This document shows, in pieces, positions 1-5,157 of a stretch of 5,157 nt of DNA; position 1 is the first letter of the stretch; each line of letters starts with the position of its first letter. The notes beneath the pieces are model-generated. The model had not been told where the DNA came from. It saw only the letters and a list, made by a program, of their open reading frames with translations, and searched no databases. The stretch is taken from assembly GCA_027451165.1 (NCBI GenBank), contig DAIDJX010000247.1, positions 1-5,157 of the forward strand, read 5' to 3'. Source of the DNA: Prolixibacteraceae bacterium. GTDB lineage: Bacteria > Bacteroidota > Bacteroidia > Bacteroidales > Prolixibacteraceae. Both the position numbers and the translations under genes were made by a program.

Positions 1-16
1 AAGAGATATAACGGTT

Positions 17-47
17 AAAAAACTCAGAGATCCCCGTTCAGGGGATC
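17..47 (-). terminator. Terminator-like or intercistronic hairpin after atpE
   Basis: Perfect 7-base-pair inverted repeat GATCCCC (29-35) / GGGGATC (41-47) around a 5-base loop (36-40). On the minus strand it begins 27 bases after the atpE stop. A run of six T's follows (plus-strand A's at 17-22), but six other bases (23-28) separate it from the stem. The gap makes it a weak or partial intrinsic terminator, or an mRNA-stabilising 3' structure. No start codon leading to a usable frame occurs in 1-73, so the next gene lies outside the window. Confidence 0.5.
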
Positions 48-73
48 ACAGGTAATTCATTCCGGAAAGAGAC

Positions 74-325
74 CTATCCGAGGAAAATCACCAAAATACA
101 GACGATAAGCGCAAAAAATGCTACCCCTTCAATCAGTGCAGCGCCCAAAATAAGGGTATTCCGGATATCTCCGATGGCTTCAGGTTGACGGGCAATGGCT
201 TCCAGGGAACTGGCCCCGATTTGTCCGATTCCGATACCTGCACCCACTGTGGCTAAACCTGCACCGATGGCTGCTCCCATAGGTCCCAGCACCACATCAG
301 CCAGCATAGTAAATAAAGTTGTCAT
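74..325 (-). CDS. atpE: F-type ATP synthase F0 subunit c
   Basis: Subunit c forms the proton-driven rotor ring. It has 83 residues and two membrane hairpin helices. Helix 1 (about 13-40) contains the packing motif GAGIGIG (28-34), and the cytoplasmic loop carries ARQPEA (45-50). Helix 2 (about 57-81) carries the ion-binding carboxylate Glu66 in ALIEGVAFF. Glu66 is followed by Gly rather than Ser/Thr. Counted back from ARQP, the helix-1 glutamine (Gln35) sits two residues off the sodium-ligand position of Ilyobacter-type rings. This favours proton over sodium coupling (inference). The ATG start lies 35 bases after the atpB stop, so the genes are co-transcribed; no Shine-Dalgarno sequence is seen. 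The stop is TAG, followed 27 bases later by a hairpin. atpF would be expected beyond the left edge. Confidence 0.97.
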   Translation of the reverse strand: MTTLFTMLADVVLGPMGAAIGAGLATVGAGIGIGQIGASSLEAIARQPEAIGDIRNTLILGAALIEGVAFFALIVCILVIFLG

Positions 326-360
326 AATGAATTGATTATTAATTTATTCAACAATTGGTA

Positions 361-1449
361 TCAATGATGTTCTGCCGTGGCCATTCCGAAATAGAGGGCC
401 GACAGCAGGGTAAAAACGTAAGCCTGAATAAAGGAAACCAGCACATCCAGTAGCAGGATGAACACGGCAAACAAAATGGATACCGGACTGAACACAAAAC
501 CGGCAAAAGCTCCCCATAAATTGCTGAAAATAAAAATCAGGCAGACAAACACCGTTACGATCAGGTGACCGGCCAGCATGTTGGCAAAAAGTCGGACCAT
601 CAGCACAAACGGTTTGATCAGCACGCCAAGAAATTCAACAAAGGGCATTAACGGGATGGGATATTTCATCCACCAGGGAACGTCGGGATTAAATACCTCT
701 TTCCAGTAATGTTTATTTCCACTGAAGGTAGTGACAACAAAAGTAAATAAAGCCAAAACCAAAGTCACTGCTATATTGCCGGTTACATTGGCTCCGAACG
801 GAAAAATCGGAATCAGCCCCAGCAGGTTGTTTAGCAGGATAAAGAAAAACAGGGTCAGCAGCAGTGGAAGATATTTCTCATATTTTTTCGGGCCGATGGC
901 CGGAATAGCGACTTCATCCCTGACAAAGAGGATCAGGGGTTCAAACAAATTCAGCATCCCGGAGGGGGCTTTGGTGATGCTGGTTTTTGCCGAGCGGGCA
1001 GCGAGGATCATGGAAATCAGCAGGATAAATGCTGCAATTAAGGTGCCGGCAACGGTTTTGGTGACTGAAAAATCAAATGGTTTACTGATTTCCCCGTTGC
1101 TGCCGGTCTCGATGATTTTTCCCTCGTTCTCCCCTTCCGCAGCAATGGAAAAACCGTTGTAGGAAGAATGGCCGTGATGGAAACGGGAAGACATAAAGGC
1201 ATGAAAACCGCTGGTTTTGCTGTACAGGAGAACAGGTAACGGTACAGAAATGTGGGTCTTCCCAAAGGTGGTGATGTGCCATTCATACGCATCGGATACG
1301 TGCTCTATGATGAATTTTCCCGCATCAAACGAAGAACTTTCTTCTTTTGCCGGCTGAACAGCAGTGGTATCATGCTGGGCTTTAACCGGATTTAACAAAA
1401 CCAGGGTCAAAAAACCAACGATTACCAGGTATTTCGTATATTCATTCAT
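361..1449 (-). CDS. atpB: F-type ATP synthase F0 subunit a
   Basis: Subunit a forms the two proton half-channels beside the c-ring in the inner membrane. It has 362 residues, about 90 longer than E. coli AtpB. The extra length is an N-terminal extension: a signal peptide (helix about 7-21, likely cleavage after VKA at residue 24), then a polar and His-rich region of about 100 residues outside the cytoplasm, as is usual for Bacteroidota. Membrane segments follow at about 132-152, 192-214, 222-243, 268-310 and 318-355. The essential arginine is Arg286 in LMVRLFANMLAGHL. The E. coli Glu219 position is occupied by His295, and the E. coli His245 position by Asp335, upstream of FIQAYVF. The ATG start gives a complete signal peptide. 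The stop is TGA, 35 bases before atpE. The family assignment is certain; the residue equivalences come from alignment by eye. Confidence 0.97.
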   Translation of the reverse strand: MNEYTKYLVIVGFLTLVLLNPVKAQHDTTAVQPAKEESSSFDAGKFIIEHVSDAYEWHITTFGKTHISVPLPVLLYSKTSGFHAFMSSRFHHGHSSYNGFSIAAEGENEGKIIETGSNGEISKPFDFSVTKTVAGTLIAAFILLISMILAARSAKTSITKAPSGMLNLFEPLILFVRDEVAIPAIGPKKYEKYLPLLLTLFFFILLNNLLGLIPIFPFGANVTGNIAVTLVLALFTFVVTTFSGNKHYWKEVFNPDVPWWMKYPIPLMPFVEFLGVLIKPFVLMVRLFANMLAGHLIVTVFVCLIFIFSNLWGAFAGFVFSPVSILFAVFILLLDVLVSFIQAYVFTLLSALYFGMATAEHH

Positions 1450-1471
1450 TTTGATGCAAAAGACAGATTGT

Positions 1472-1501
1472 CAAAAATACGCTTTTTTTAAATCAAGCAA
1501 C
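1472..1501 (-). promoter_or_regulatory. Bacteroidota-type promoter for atpBE
   Basis: On the minus strand a -33-like GTTG (1501-1498) is followed after 18 bases by TATTTTTG (1479-1472), an exact match to the -7 consensus TAnnTTTG. Transcription would begin near 1465, leaving a leader of about 16 bases before the atpB ATG at 1449. The first base of the -33 box differs from TTTG. It would let atpBE be expressed independently of the bactofilin and membrane-protein genes. It is based on consensus match and placement only. Confidence 0.5.
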
Positions 1502-1537
1502 TTATCCCTCCTGATTTTGATAAAGGATTATCTATTT

Positions 1538-1936
1538 TTATTTTTTGGTTTCCTGCAACCTGCCTGATCCCCAAATCAGTTCGTATACCTCCAGAAATAT
1601 GTAAATCAAATACATAATACCAAATACGACGATGAAGACCAACAGGTCCTTCTTCAGAAACAAGGCATAAAGAAGAGTTAGCAGAATGTAAACAAACATC
1701 CTGAAAATGGTAACCACCATTATTTTCCGTACAAATTTTCCGAATTCCCCGGGATCGGTATTTACCAGCCAGTTAAAGGAGAAATAGGTGAAAGCGGAAA
1801 CAAATGCCAGTAAAAAGAGAAAGACCGGAATATAAAAGGAGGGCAGTAAAAAGGAAAAAACAAGCAGCAATACCCCTGCCAGGGCAAGGGTAATGTACAG
1901 GAGTTTCTTCAGAAAGGTTGACGGGACAGGTTTCAT
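1538..1936 (-). CDS. Four-helix integral membrane protein of unknown function, in the AtpI-like position before atpB
   Basis: Protein of 132 residues, mostly hydrophobic, with four predicted membrane segments at about 11-31, 34-56, 72-93 and 97-118. A short charged loop (NTDPGEFGKFVRK, 59-71) joins helices 2 and 3, and the polar C-terminus is GSGRLQETKK. I recognise no catalytic motif. Size, four helices and position directly upstream of atpB resemble AtpI (UncI), which helps assemble the c-ring of F-type ATP synthases. That resemblance is topology and context, not a sequence match I can demonstrate. Helix 3 carries a charged residue (Arg79 in IFRMF), and helix 4 ends in EVYEL with acidic residues. 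The ATG start is preceded by GAAGGG a few bases upstream, a weak ribosome-binding match. It follows the bactofilin gene by 50 bases and precedes atpB by 88 bases; that gap holds a promoter-like sequence. Confidence 0.8.
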   Translation of the reverse strand: MKPVPSTFLKKLLYITLALAGVLLLVFSFLLPSFYIPVFLFLLAFVSAFTYFSFNWLVNTDPGEFGKFVRKIMVVTIFRMFVYILLTLLYALFLKKDLLVFIVVFGIMYLIYIFLEVYELIWGSGRLQETKK

Positions 1937-1986
1937 TTTCCCTTCAGGTCGGTTTTTTCAGAGCGGTGGAACAGCCTGTTTAACAG

Positions 1987-2361
1987 CTATTGATTTTTTT
2001 TCTCGGGGGCAGAGCCCATCTGGCAGGTGCCGGAGAAAACGCAACCAGGTTCTACTCCCAGTTTGGAAATGATGATGTCACCTGTAACAACAGCCGAAGA
2101 TTTCATGGTTAACAGGTCAGAGGCGGTAATTTTTCCCTTGAAATTACCGGAAATTTCAATGTTGGAGCATACGATCTCTCCTTCAATACTTCCGGTTCCG
2201 CCAATAACCAGTCTTCCTTTGGTCGTGATATTGCCCTTGAGATAGCCATCAATTCTGATGTCTCCGTCAGAAACGATATCTCCGTTGATTTTTGTTCCCT
2301 GGCTGATCAGGTTAATGTTTTGACTGGGGGTTTCCGGACTCGATTTCTGGTTCATTTTCAT
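1987..2361 (-). CDS. Bactofilin (polymer-forming cytoskeletal protein)
   Basis: Bactofilins polymerise without nucleotide into filaments that scaffold envelope and cell-shape functions. This protein has 124 residues. A disordered polar N-terminus of about 15 residues is followed by a beta-helix core of short repeats with recurring Gly and Ile/Val: GTKINGDI, GDIRIDGYLKGNI, GRLVIGGTGSIEGEI, IEISGNFKGKI, SAVVTGDI. The core ends in a short charged tail (APEKKNQ). No membrane helix or peptidase domain is present. Three starts are close together: GTG at 2364, ATG at 2361 and ATG at 2355. I prefer ATG 2361, which affects only the disordered tip. The gene follows the rpmF terminator, so it needs its own promoter in 2365-2420, where I see no good TAnnTTTG match. 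It lies 50 bases before the four-helix membrane protein gene and then atpBE. Placement of a bactofilin ahead of atp genes is, to my knowledge, a recurring Bacteroidota arrangement. A functional link to ATP synthase is unproven. Confidence 0.9.
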   Translation of the reverse strand: MKMNQKSSPETPSQNINLISQGTKINGDIVSDGDIRIDGYLKGNITTKGRLVIGGTGSIEGEIVCSNIEISGNFKGKITASDLLTMKSSAVVTGDIIISKLGVEPGCVFSGTCQMGSAPEKKNQ

Positions 2362-2420
2362 CACTGTTTGTTAATATTTAACTTCAGGGATGGATATAAA
2401 AATCCAATTCCTTACCACAG

Positions 2421-2454
2421 AAAAAAAAAGATCAGATAATTTGCTCTGATCTTT
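2421..2454 (-). terminator. Rho-independent terminator after rpmF
   Basis: Perfect 10-base-pair inverted repeat: AAAGATCAGA (2427-2436) pairs with TCTGATCTTT (2445-2454) around an 8-base loop (2437-2444). Read on the minus strand, the stem runs straight into T residues: nine A's on the plus strand at 2421-2429, three of them in the stem. It starts 11 bases after the rpmF stop. The stem is A/T-rich, but the perfect pairing and uninterrupted U-tract make it a convincing end of the yceD-rpmF transcript. Confidence 0.85.
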
Positions 2455-2464
2455 ATGGAGTGAA

Positions 2465-2650
2465 TTAAACGGCAATTTGCTTTTCGACCACCTGTTTTCC
2501 CCTGTAGTAACCACATTCAGGGCAGATGTTATGGAATTTTACAGTTGTTCCGCAGTTGGAACAGGTGGACAAGGTCGGAACTTCTGCCTTATCATGCGTT
2601 CTGCGTTTATCTCTTCTTGTTTTCGAATGTTTATGTTTTGGATGTGCCAT
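2465..2650 (-). CDS. rpmF: 50S ribosomal protein L32
   Basis: Small basic protein of the large ribosomal subunit, 61 residues, full length for the family. The N-terminus AHPKHKHSKTRRDKRR is the typical L32 start (HPKRK.S..R...RR). The zinc-ribbon is intact: Cys30-x2-Cys33 and Cys43-x2-Cys46, so this is the Zn-binding (C+) form rather than a cysteine-free paralogue. The ATG start is preceded by an A/T-rich leader without a Shine-Dalgarno sequence. It follows yceD by 14 bases and ends 11 bases before the hairpin terminator, so it is the last gene of its transcript. In many bacteria plsX and/or fabH follow rpmF; they are absent here. Confidence 0.97.
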   Translation of the reverse strand: MAHPKHKHSKTRRDKRRTHDKAEVPTLSTCSNCGTTVKFHNICPECGYYRGKQVVEKQIAV

Positions 2651-2664
2651 AATGTATAAAGTTT

Positions 2665-3192
2665 TTAATTGTTATTCAACAGGTTTTTTAACTGGTCCCA
2701 TCTGCCATCATTTTCAGCAGCAGCGGAGACCCGGTATTCATTTATTTTTCGCAGCATTTCAGGATTACACCCGTGTTGCCCCTCTTTTCCGGAGGGATGG
2801 ACATGGCGCAAAGGAATGCTCAGACAGCTGTATTCATAGATGATCTGGGCAACGTTGAGTTGATAATCCTCCGGATGAAGCCAGATTACCTCGTCTTCAT
2901 CCTCGTTGTTGCCTTCTCCGGATTTTACAATTAGTACAGCATTATGCTTAACCGGCTGGTCGTAAAGTTCCAGACAGCGGTCACAAGTCAGCCTGACCGT
3001 CCCTTTCAGAACAAGTGCCAGAGACATGTAACTGCTTCTTTTCTCAAGGGTTATCCTTACCTGGATATCCGCCTGGTCAATAAGACTGTTTTCAAAAAGT
3101 TCAAAGAACGACGGGCCGATTTGATAGTCAAATTCATGCTTTCCTTCTTTTAAACTCTTGAAAGCGATAGCATATAATGACAATTTTTCCAC
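2665..3192 (-). CDS. yceD: DUF177 / YceD family protein, large-subunit (23S rRNA) accumulation factor family
   Basis: Cytoplasmic DUF177 protein of 175 residues, close to the usual family length. Homologues in E. coli and plants are reported to affect accumulation of 23S rRNA, and the gene is very commonly placed directly before rpmF, as here. Visible signatures are CDRC at residues 70-73, an acidic linker (GNNEDEDE, about 94-101), a second conserved block containing Cys123, the His/Pro-rich stretch 130-133 and Cys142 in GCNPEM, and the C-terminal DGRWDQLKNL (162-171), the local form of the family's 'DPRW..L..L' tail. The start is GTG. No in-frame ATG is found upstream, and the first internal Met is residue 56, which would remove the conserved N-terminal region. 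The stop lies 14 bases before rpmF, so the two are almost certainly co-transcribed. The biochemical activity of the family is not well defined. The paired cysteines could bind metal, but that is inference. Confidence 0.9.
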   Translation of the reverse strand: MEKLSLYAIAFKSLKEGKHEFDYQIGPSFFELFENSLIDQADIQVRITLEKRSSYMSLALVLKGTVRLTCDRCLELYDQPVKHNAVLIVKSGEGNNEDEDEVIWLHPEDYQLNVAQIIYEYSCLSIPLRHVHPSGKEGQHGCNPEMLRKINEYRVSAAAENDGRWDQLKNLLNNN

Positions 3193-3202
3193 GGCAAAAA
3201 AA

Positions 3203-3217
3203 AGTGCTGCAAAATTA
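3203..3217 (-). promoter_or_regulatory. Possible promoter -7 element for yceD-rpmF
   Basis: On the minus strand TAATTTTG (3217-3210) matches the Bacteroidota -7 consensus TAnnTTTG. It lies in the 71-base A/T-rich gap between the kinase stop and the yceD GTG, and would start transcription close to 3203, giving a leader of only about 10 bases. No clear TTTG -33 element is found at the right distance. There is no terminator after the kinase gene, so read-through from dxs-kinase is an alternative. Confidence 0.35.
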
Positions 3218-3263
3218 TATTTTTTTACAATATGAATGGAACAGAAAGGAAAATATTTGAATA

Positions 3264-4433
3264 TTATCCTTTTATCTGTGGTTTGTGTAAAATAATCCTG
3301 AACGTGGTACCTTTGTTTATTTCGGAATCCCGTATAAAAATTCTCCCTTTATGATAGTTTTCCACGATTCTTTTTGCCAGGGAGAGCCCCAGTCCCCAAC
3401 CTCTTTTTTTAGTGGAAAAACCGGGCTGAAAGATGGTCTTGAATTGTGATTTCAGTATTCCTTTCCCGGTATCGGTTACATCAACAATGACTTGTTCCTC
3501 TTTCTGCCGGAGGGAAAAAGTGATTTGCCCGGAACCATTCATGGCATCCATGGCATTTTTGCTCAGATTTTCCACTACCCATGAAAAAAGGGCTTCATTG
3601 AGGGGAATTTCCCAGTTTTGAGCCTGGTCGTAACGGATTTCATATTTTACTTTTTCCGGAGAGCGATGTTTCAGGTATTCTACGGAAGAATGGATGACGT
3701 CGACCAGGTTGGTGAGGATAAGTTCTGGTTTGGAACCGATTTTGGAGAAACGGGCAGTAATTTTTTCCAGACGGCTGATGTCCTTTTCCAGTTCAGAAAC
3801 TGTGGTTTCATCCGTATTTTGAAGTTTCAGCAATTCCAGCCAGGCTAACAAGGATGAAATAGGGGTACCCAGTTGATGGGCGGTTTCTTTTGACATGCCC
3901 ACCCAAACCTGGTTTTGCTCTGCTCTTCTGGATGCGCTGAAGGCCAGATAAGCCACACCGATAAACAGGAAAATAACAAGCAGCTGAACGACCGGAAAAA
4001 GCCTCAGATTTCTGAGCAGATAAGATTCCCGGTAATACAGGTATTGTTTCTGAATATCAGAGATATAAATTTCGATGGGGGCATTCTGTTGCTTCATTTT
4101 CCGCAATTCTTTGTGCAAGACCTCCTGTTGCCGGTTGGGGGGAAGAGTAATGTTCTTAAAAATCAGAATAGAATCCGCTTCGTTGGTAACTATCAATGGG
4201 ATAGAGGTGTTCTGATCACTGATCTTTACGATAAGCGTAATGTCCTGGTTTGAATCAAGATTTTGGCTGGCCAGTGTATGGGTGGCTTCTGCCCAAAGTT
4301 CCACCTTTTTTCTTTCTTCCTCGGAAAGCTTCCCGGTAAGCCAGTTGGTGTACCACAAAGAAGCAACTCCGATCAGCACGGCAAATAAGAAGAGAATAAT
4401 CTTCCACCTGCGTTTTTTCAGATATATGTCCAC
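3264..4433 (-). CDS. Orphan membrane sensor histidine kinase (HisKA + HATPase_c)
   Basis: Predicted inner-membrane two-component sensor kinase of 389 residues. Visible order: a short basic N-terminus; a membrane helix at about 12-32; an extracytoplasmic region of about 110 residues; a second helix at about 145-167; a dimerisation/phosphoacceptor region with His186 in KETAHQLGTP (181-191); and a HATPase_c domain with N-box ENLSKNAMDA (288-297), G1 box DTGKG (321-325), F-box around 331-339 and G2 box GWGLGL (345-350). All catalytic motifs are intact. No HAMP or PAS domain is obvious between helix 2 and the H-box, which is only about 15 residues away. The start is GTG: the frame is open upstream to a stop at 4506-4508 but contains no ATG, GTG or TTG before this codon, and the protein from here begins with a basic stretch ahead of helix 1. 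No response regulator is adjacent, so the partner and signal are unknown. It probably shares a transcript with dxs. Kinase identity is firm; any specific role is not inferable. Confidence 0.93.
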   Translation of the reverse strand: MDIYLKKRRWKIILFLFAVLIGVASLWYTNWLTGKLSEEERKKVELWAEATHTLASQNLDSNQDITLIVKISDQNTSIPLIVTNEADSILIFKNITLPPNRQQEVLHKELRKMKQQNAPIEIYISDIQKQYLYYRESYLLRNLRLFPVVQLLVIFLFIGVAYLAFSASRRAEQNQVWVGMSKETAHQLGTPISSLLAWLELLKLQNTDETTVSELEKDISRLEKITARFSKIGSKPELILTNLVDVIHSSVEYLKHRSPEKVKYEIRYDQAQNWEIPLNEALFSWVVENLSKNAMDAMNGSGQITFSLRQKEEQVIVDVTDTGKGILKSQFKTIFQPGFSTKKRGWGLGLSLAKRIVENYHKGRIFIRDSEINKGTTFRIILHKPQIKG

Positions 4434-4485
4434 TTCCGGAAAAATTAAAAGTATGAACAGATAAAACGCAAAAGTCCCGGAAAAA

Positions 4486-5157
4486 TTATCCCTGCAGGAA
4501 ACGGATTACCGACTGATAAATACCTTCCGGATGAATTCCGCAAATCTGGTATAACTCAGGGAGAGCGCCATGTTCAATAAATCGGTCGGGAATACCGAGA
4601 ATTTTCAGCCTGCAGTTAAAATTTCCGGCAGTCAGTACTTCTGAGACAGCGCTCCCGAAACCTCCCTCCACGGTTCCATCTTCAACGGTGATGACATACT
4701 TAAAGGCATTGAAGATTTCCCGTAGCGTAGTTTCATCGAGGGGTTTTACGAAACGCATGTCGTACCAAGCAGCTGAAATATCCTGCTGGTGAAGTTTTTT
4801 CAGGACTTCCGGCATAAATAATCCCGGTTTGCCTATGGTAAGAATGGCAACCTCTTTCCCATCTGCCATTTTCCGGGCTGTTCCGGGTTCAATTTTTTCA
4901 AATGGTTTTCTCCAGTCGGTATAAACACCGCAACCCCGCGGATAGCGGATAGAAAAAGGCCCCATGTTCTCCAGCTGGGCCGTGTACATCATGTTGCGCA
5001 ATTCTTTCTCATCCATCGGTGCTGCTACGATCATATTGGGGACCAGCCGCATGTAGGCCAGGTCAAACACACCATGGTGGGTGGGCCCGTCTTCCCCGAC
5101 CAGTCCTCCACGGTCGAGGCAAAATACAACGTTTAAATTCTGAATGGCCACGTCGTG
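4486..5157 (-). CDS. dxs: 1-deoxy-D-xylulose-5-phosphate synthase, C-terminal part (5' end outside window)
   Basis: DXS condenses pyruvate with glyceraldehyde 3-phosphate using thiamine diphosphate. It is the first step of the cytoplasmic MEP pathway to isopentenyl diphosphate. Only 223 residues are visible. The reading frame is open through the right edge (the visible protein begins His-Asp-Val-Ala), so roughly the first 400 of the usual ~630 residues lie outside. The visible part starts inside the pyrimidine-binding transketolase domain, with LDRGGLVGEDGPTHHG at visible residues 14-29 (Arg16 and the histidines align with substrate-site positions of known DXS) and RYPRG at 71-75. The transketolase C-terminal domain follows, with MRFVKPLDE at about 134-142 and the VEDG...GGFGS region at about 158-169. 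The stop is TAA. The kinase gene begins 52 bases downstream with no terminator between, so co-transcription is likely. Nothing in the visible part looks degraded. The assignment is firm; pyruvate dehydrogenase E1 beta or transketolase would not carry this exact DRGGLVGEDGPTHHG signature. Confidence 0.97.
   Translation of the reverse strand, partial: HDVAIQNLNVVFCLDRGGLVGEDGPTHHGVFDLAYMRLVPNMIVAAPMDEKELRNMMYTAQLENMGPFSIRYPRGCGVYTDWRKPFEKIEPGTARKMADGKEVAILTIGKPGLFMPEVLKKLHQQDISAAWYDMRFVKPLDETTLREIFNAFKYVITVEDGTVEGGFGSAVSEVLTAGNFNCRLKILGIPDRFIEHGALPELYQICGIHPEGIYQSVIRFLQG

Noticed and set aside
1..73. Start of atpF within the left edge
   Set aside because: The only minus-strand ATG (58-60) reaches a stop after four codons, so any atpF must start outside the window.
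731..1162. 143-residue open frame on the plus strand
   Set aside because: It lies wholly antisense within atpB, has no recognisable domain, and its low-complexity Lys/Ser/Ile content is what the complement of a membrane-protein gene gives.
1038..1292. Minus-strand frames inside atpB in an alternative phase
   Set aside because: They overlap the intact, well-conserved subunit a frame and show no family signature.
1937..1986. Inverted repeat CTGTT-A-AACAG between the bactofilin and membrane-protein genes
   Set aside because: The one-base spacer cannot form a stable hairpin loop and no T-run follows; too short to call an operator.
2526..2843. 105-residue plus-strand frame across rpmF and yceD
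   Set aside because: It is antisense to two conserved genes and has no identifiable motif; the cysteine-rich start is the mirror of the L32 zinc-ribbon codons.
3915..4253. 112-residue plus-strand frame
   Set aside because: It is antisense to the extracytoplasmic and second-helix region of the histidine kinase, with no supporting signature.
4434..4505. In-frame N-terminal extension of the kinase containing a hydrophobic stretch
   Set aside because: The frame is open to a stop at 4506-4508, but it contains no ATG, GTG or TTG and overlaps the dxs 3' end.

Overview
The window looks like core chromosome of a member of the Bacteroidota, probably near the Bacteroidales/Marinilabiliales. The basis is an ATP synthase subunit a with a secretory signal peptide and long N-terminal extension, a bactofilin gene beside the atp genes, start sites without a regular Shine-Dalgarno sequence, promoter-like TAnnTTTG elements, and moderate GC content with A/T-rich intergenic DNA. 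No assignment below this level can be supported from the sequence alone.

Every convincing gene is on the minus strand, so transcription runs from the right edge to the left. In that order the window holds: the C-terminal third of dxs (isoprenoid precursor synthesis; cut by the right edge); an orphan membrane histidine kinase; a DUF177/YceD protein followed 14 bases later by rpmF (ribosomal protein L32); a strong intrinsic terminator; a bactofilin gene; a small four-helix membrane protein of unknown function in the place where an AtpI-type protein is expected; and atpB and atpE (subunits a and c of the F0 rotor/stator). A 73-base tail with a GC-rich hairpin reaches the left edge, beyond which atpF would be expected.

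There are three or four likely transcription units: dxs plus kinase; yceD-rpmF, possibly with its own TAnnTTTG promoter and ending in the terminator at 2421-2454; bactofilin plus the membrane protein; and atpBE, which has a good Bacteroidota-type promoter at 1472-1501 just ahead of atpB. No intergenic stretch exceeds about 100 bases, and no tRNA, rRNA, CRISPR array, insertion sequence or phage gene is visible.

I found no undescribed defence, mobile or biosynthetic system. The points most worth a second look are local: the hairpin after atpE, the unidentified four-helix protein and the absence of an AtpZ-like gene at its usual place, the exchanged half-channel residues in subunit a, and the terminator that cuts yceD-rpmF off from the fatty-acid genes usually downstream.
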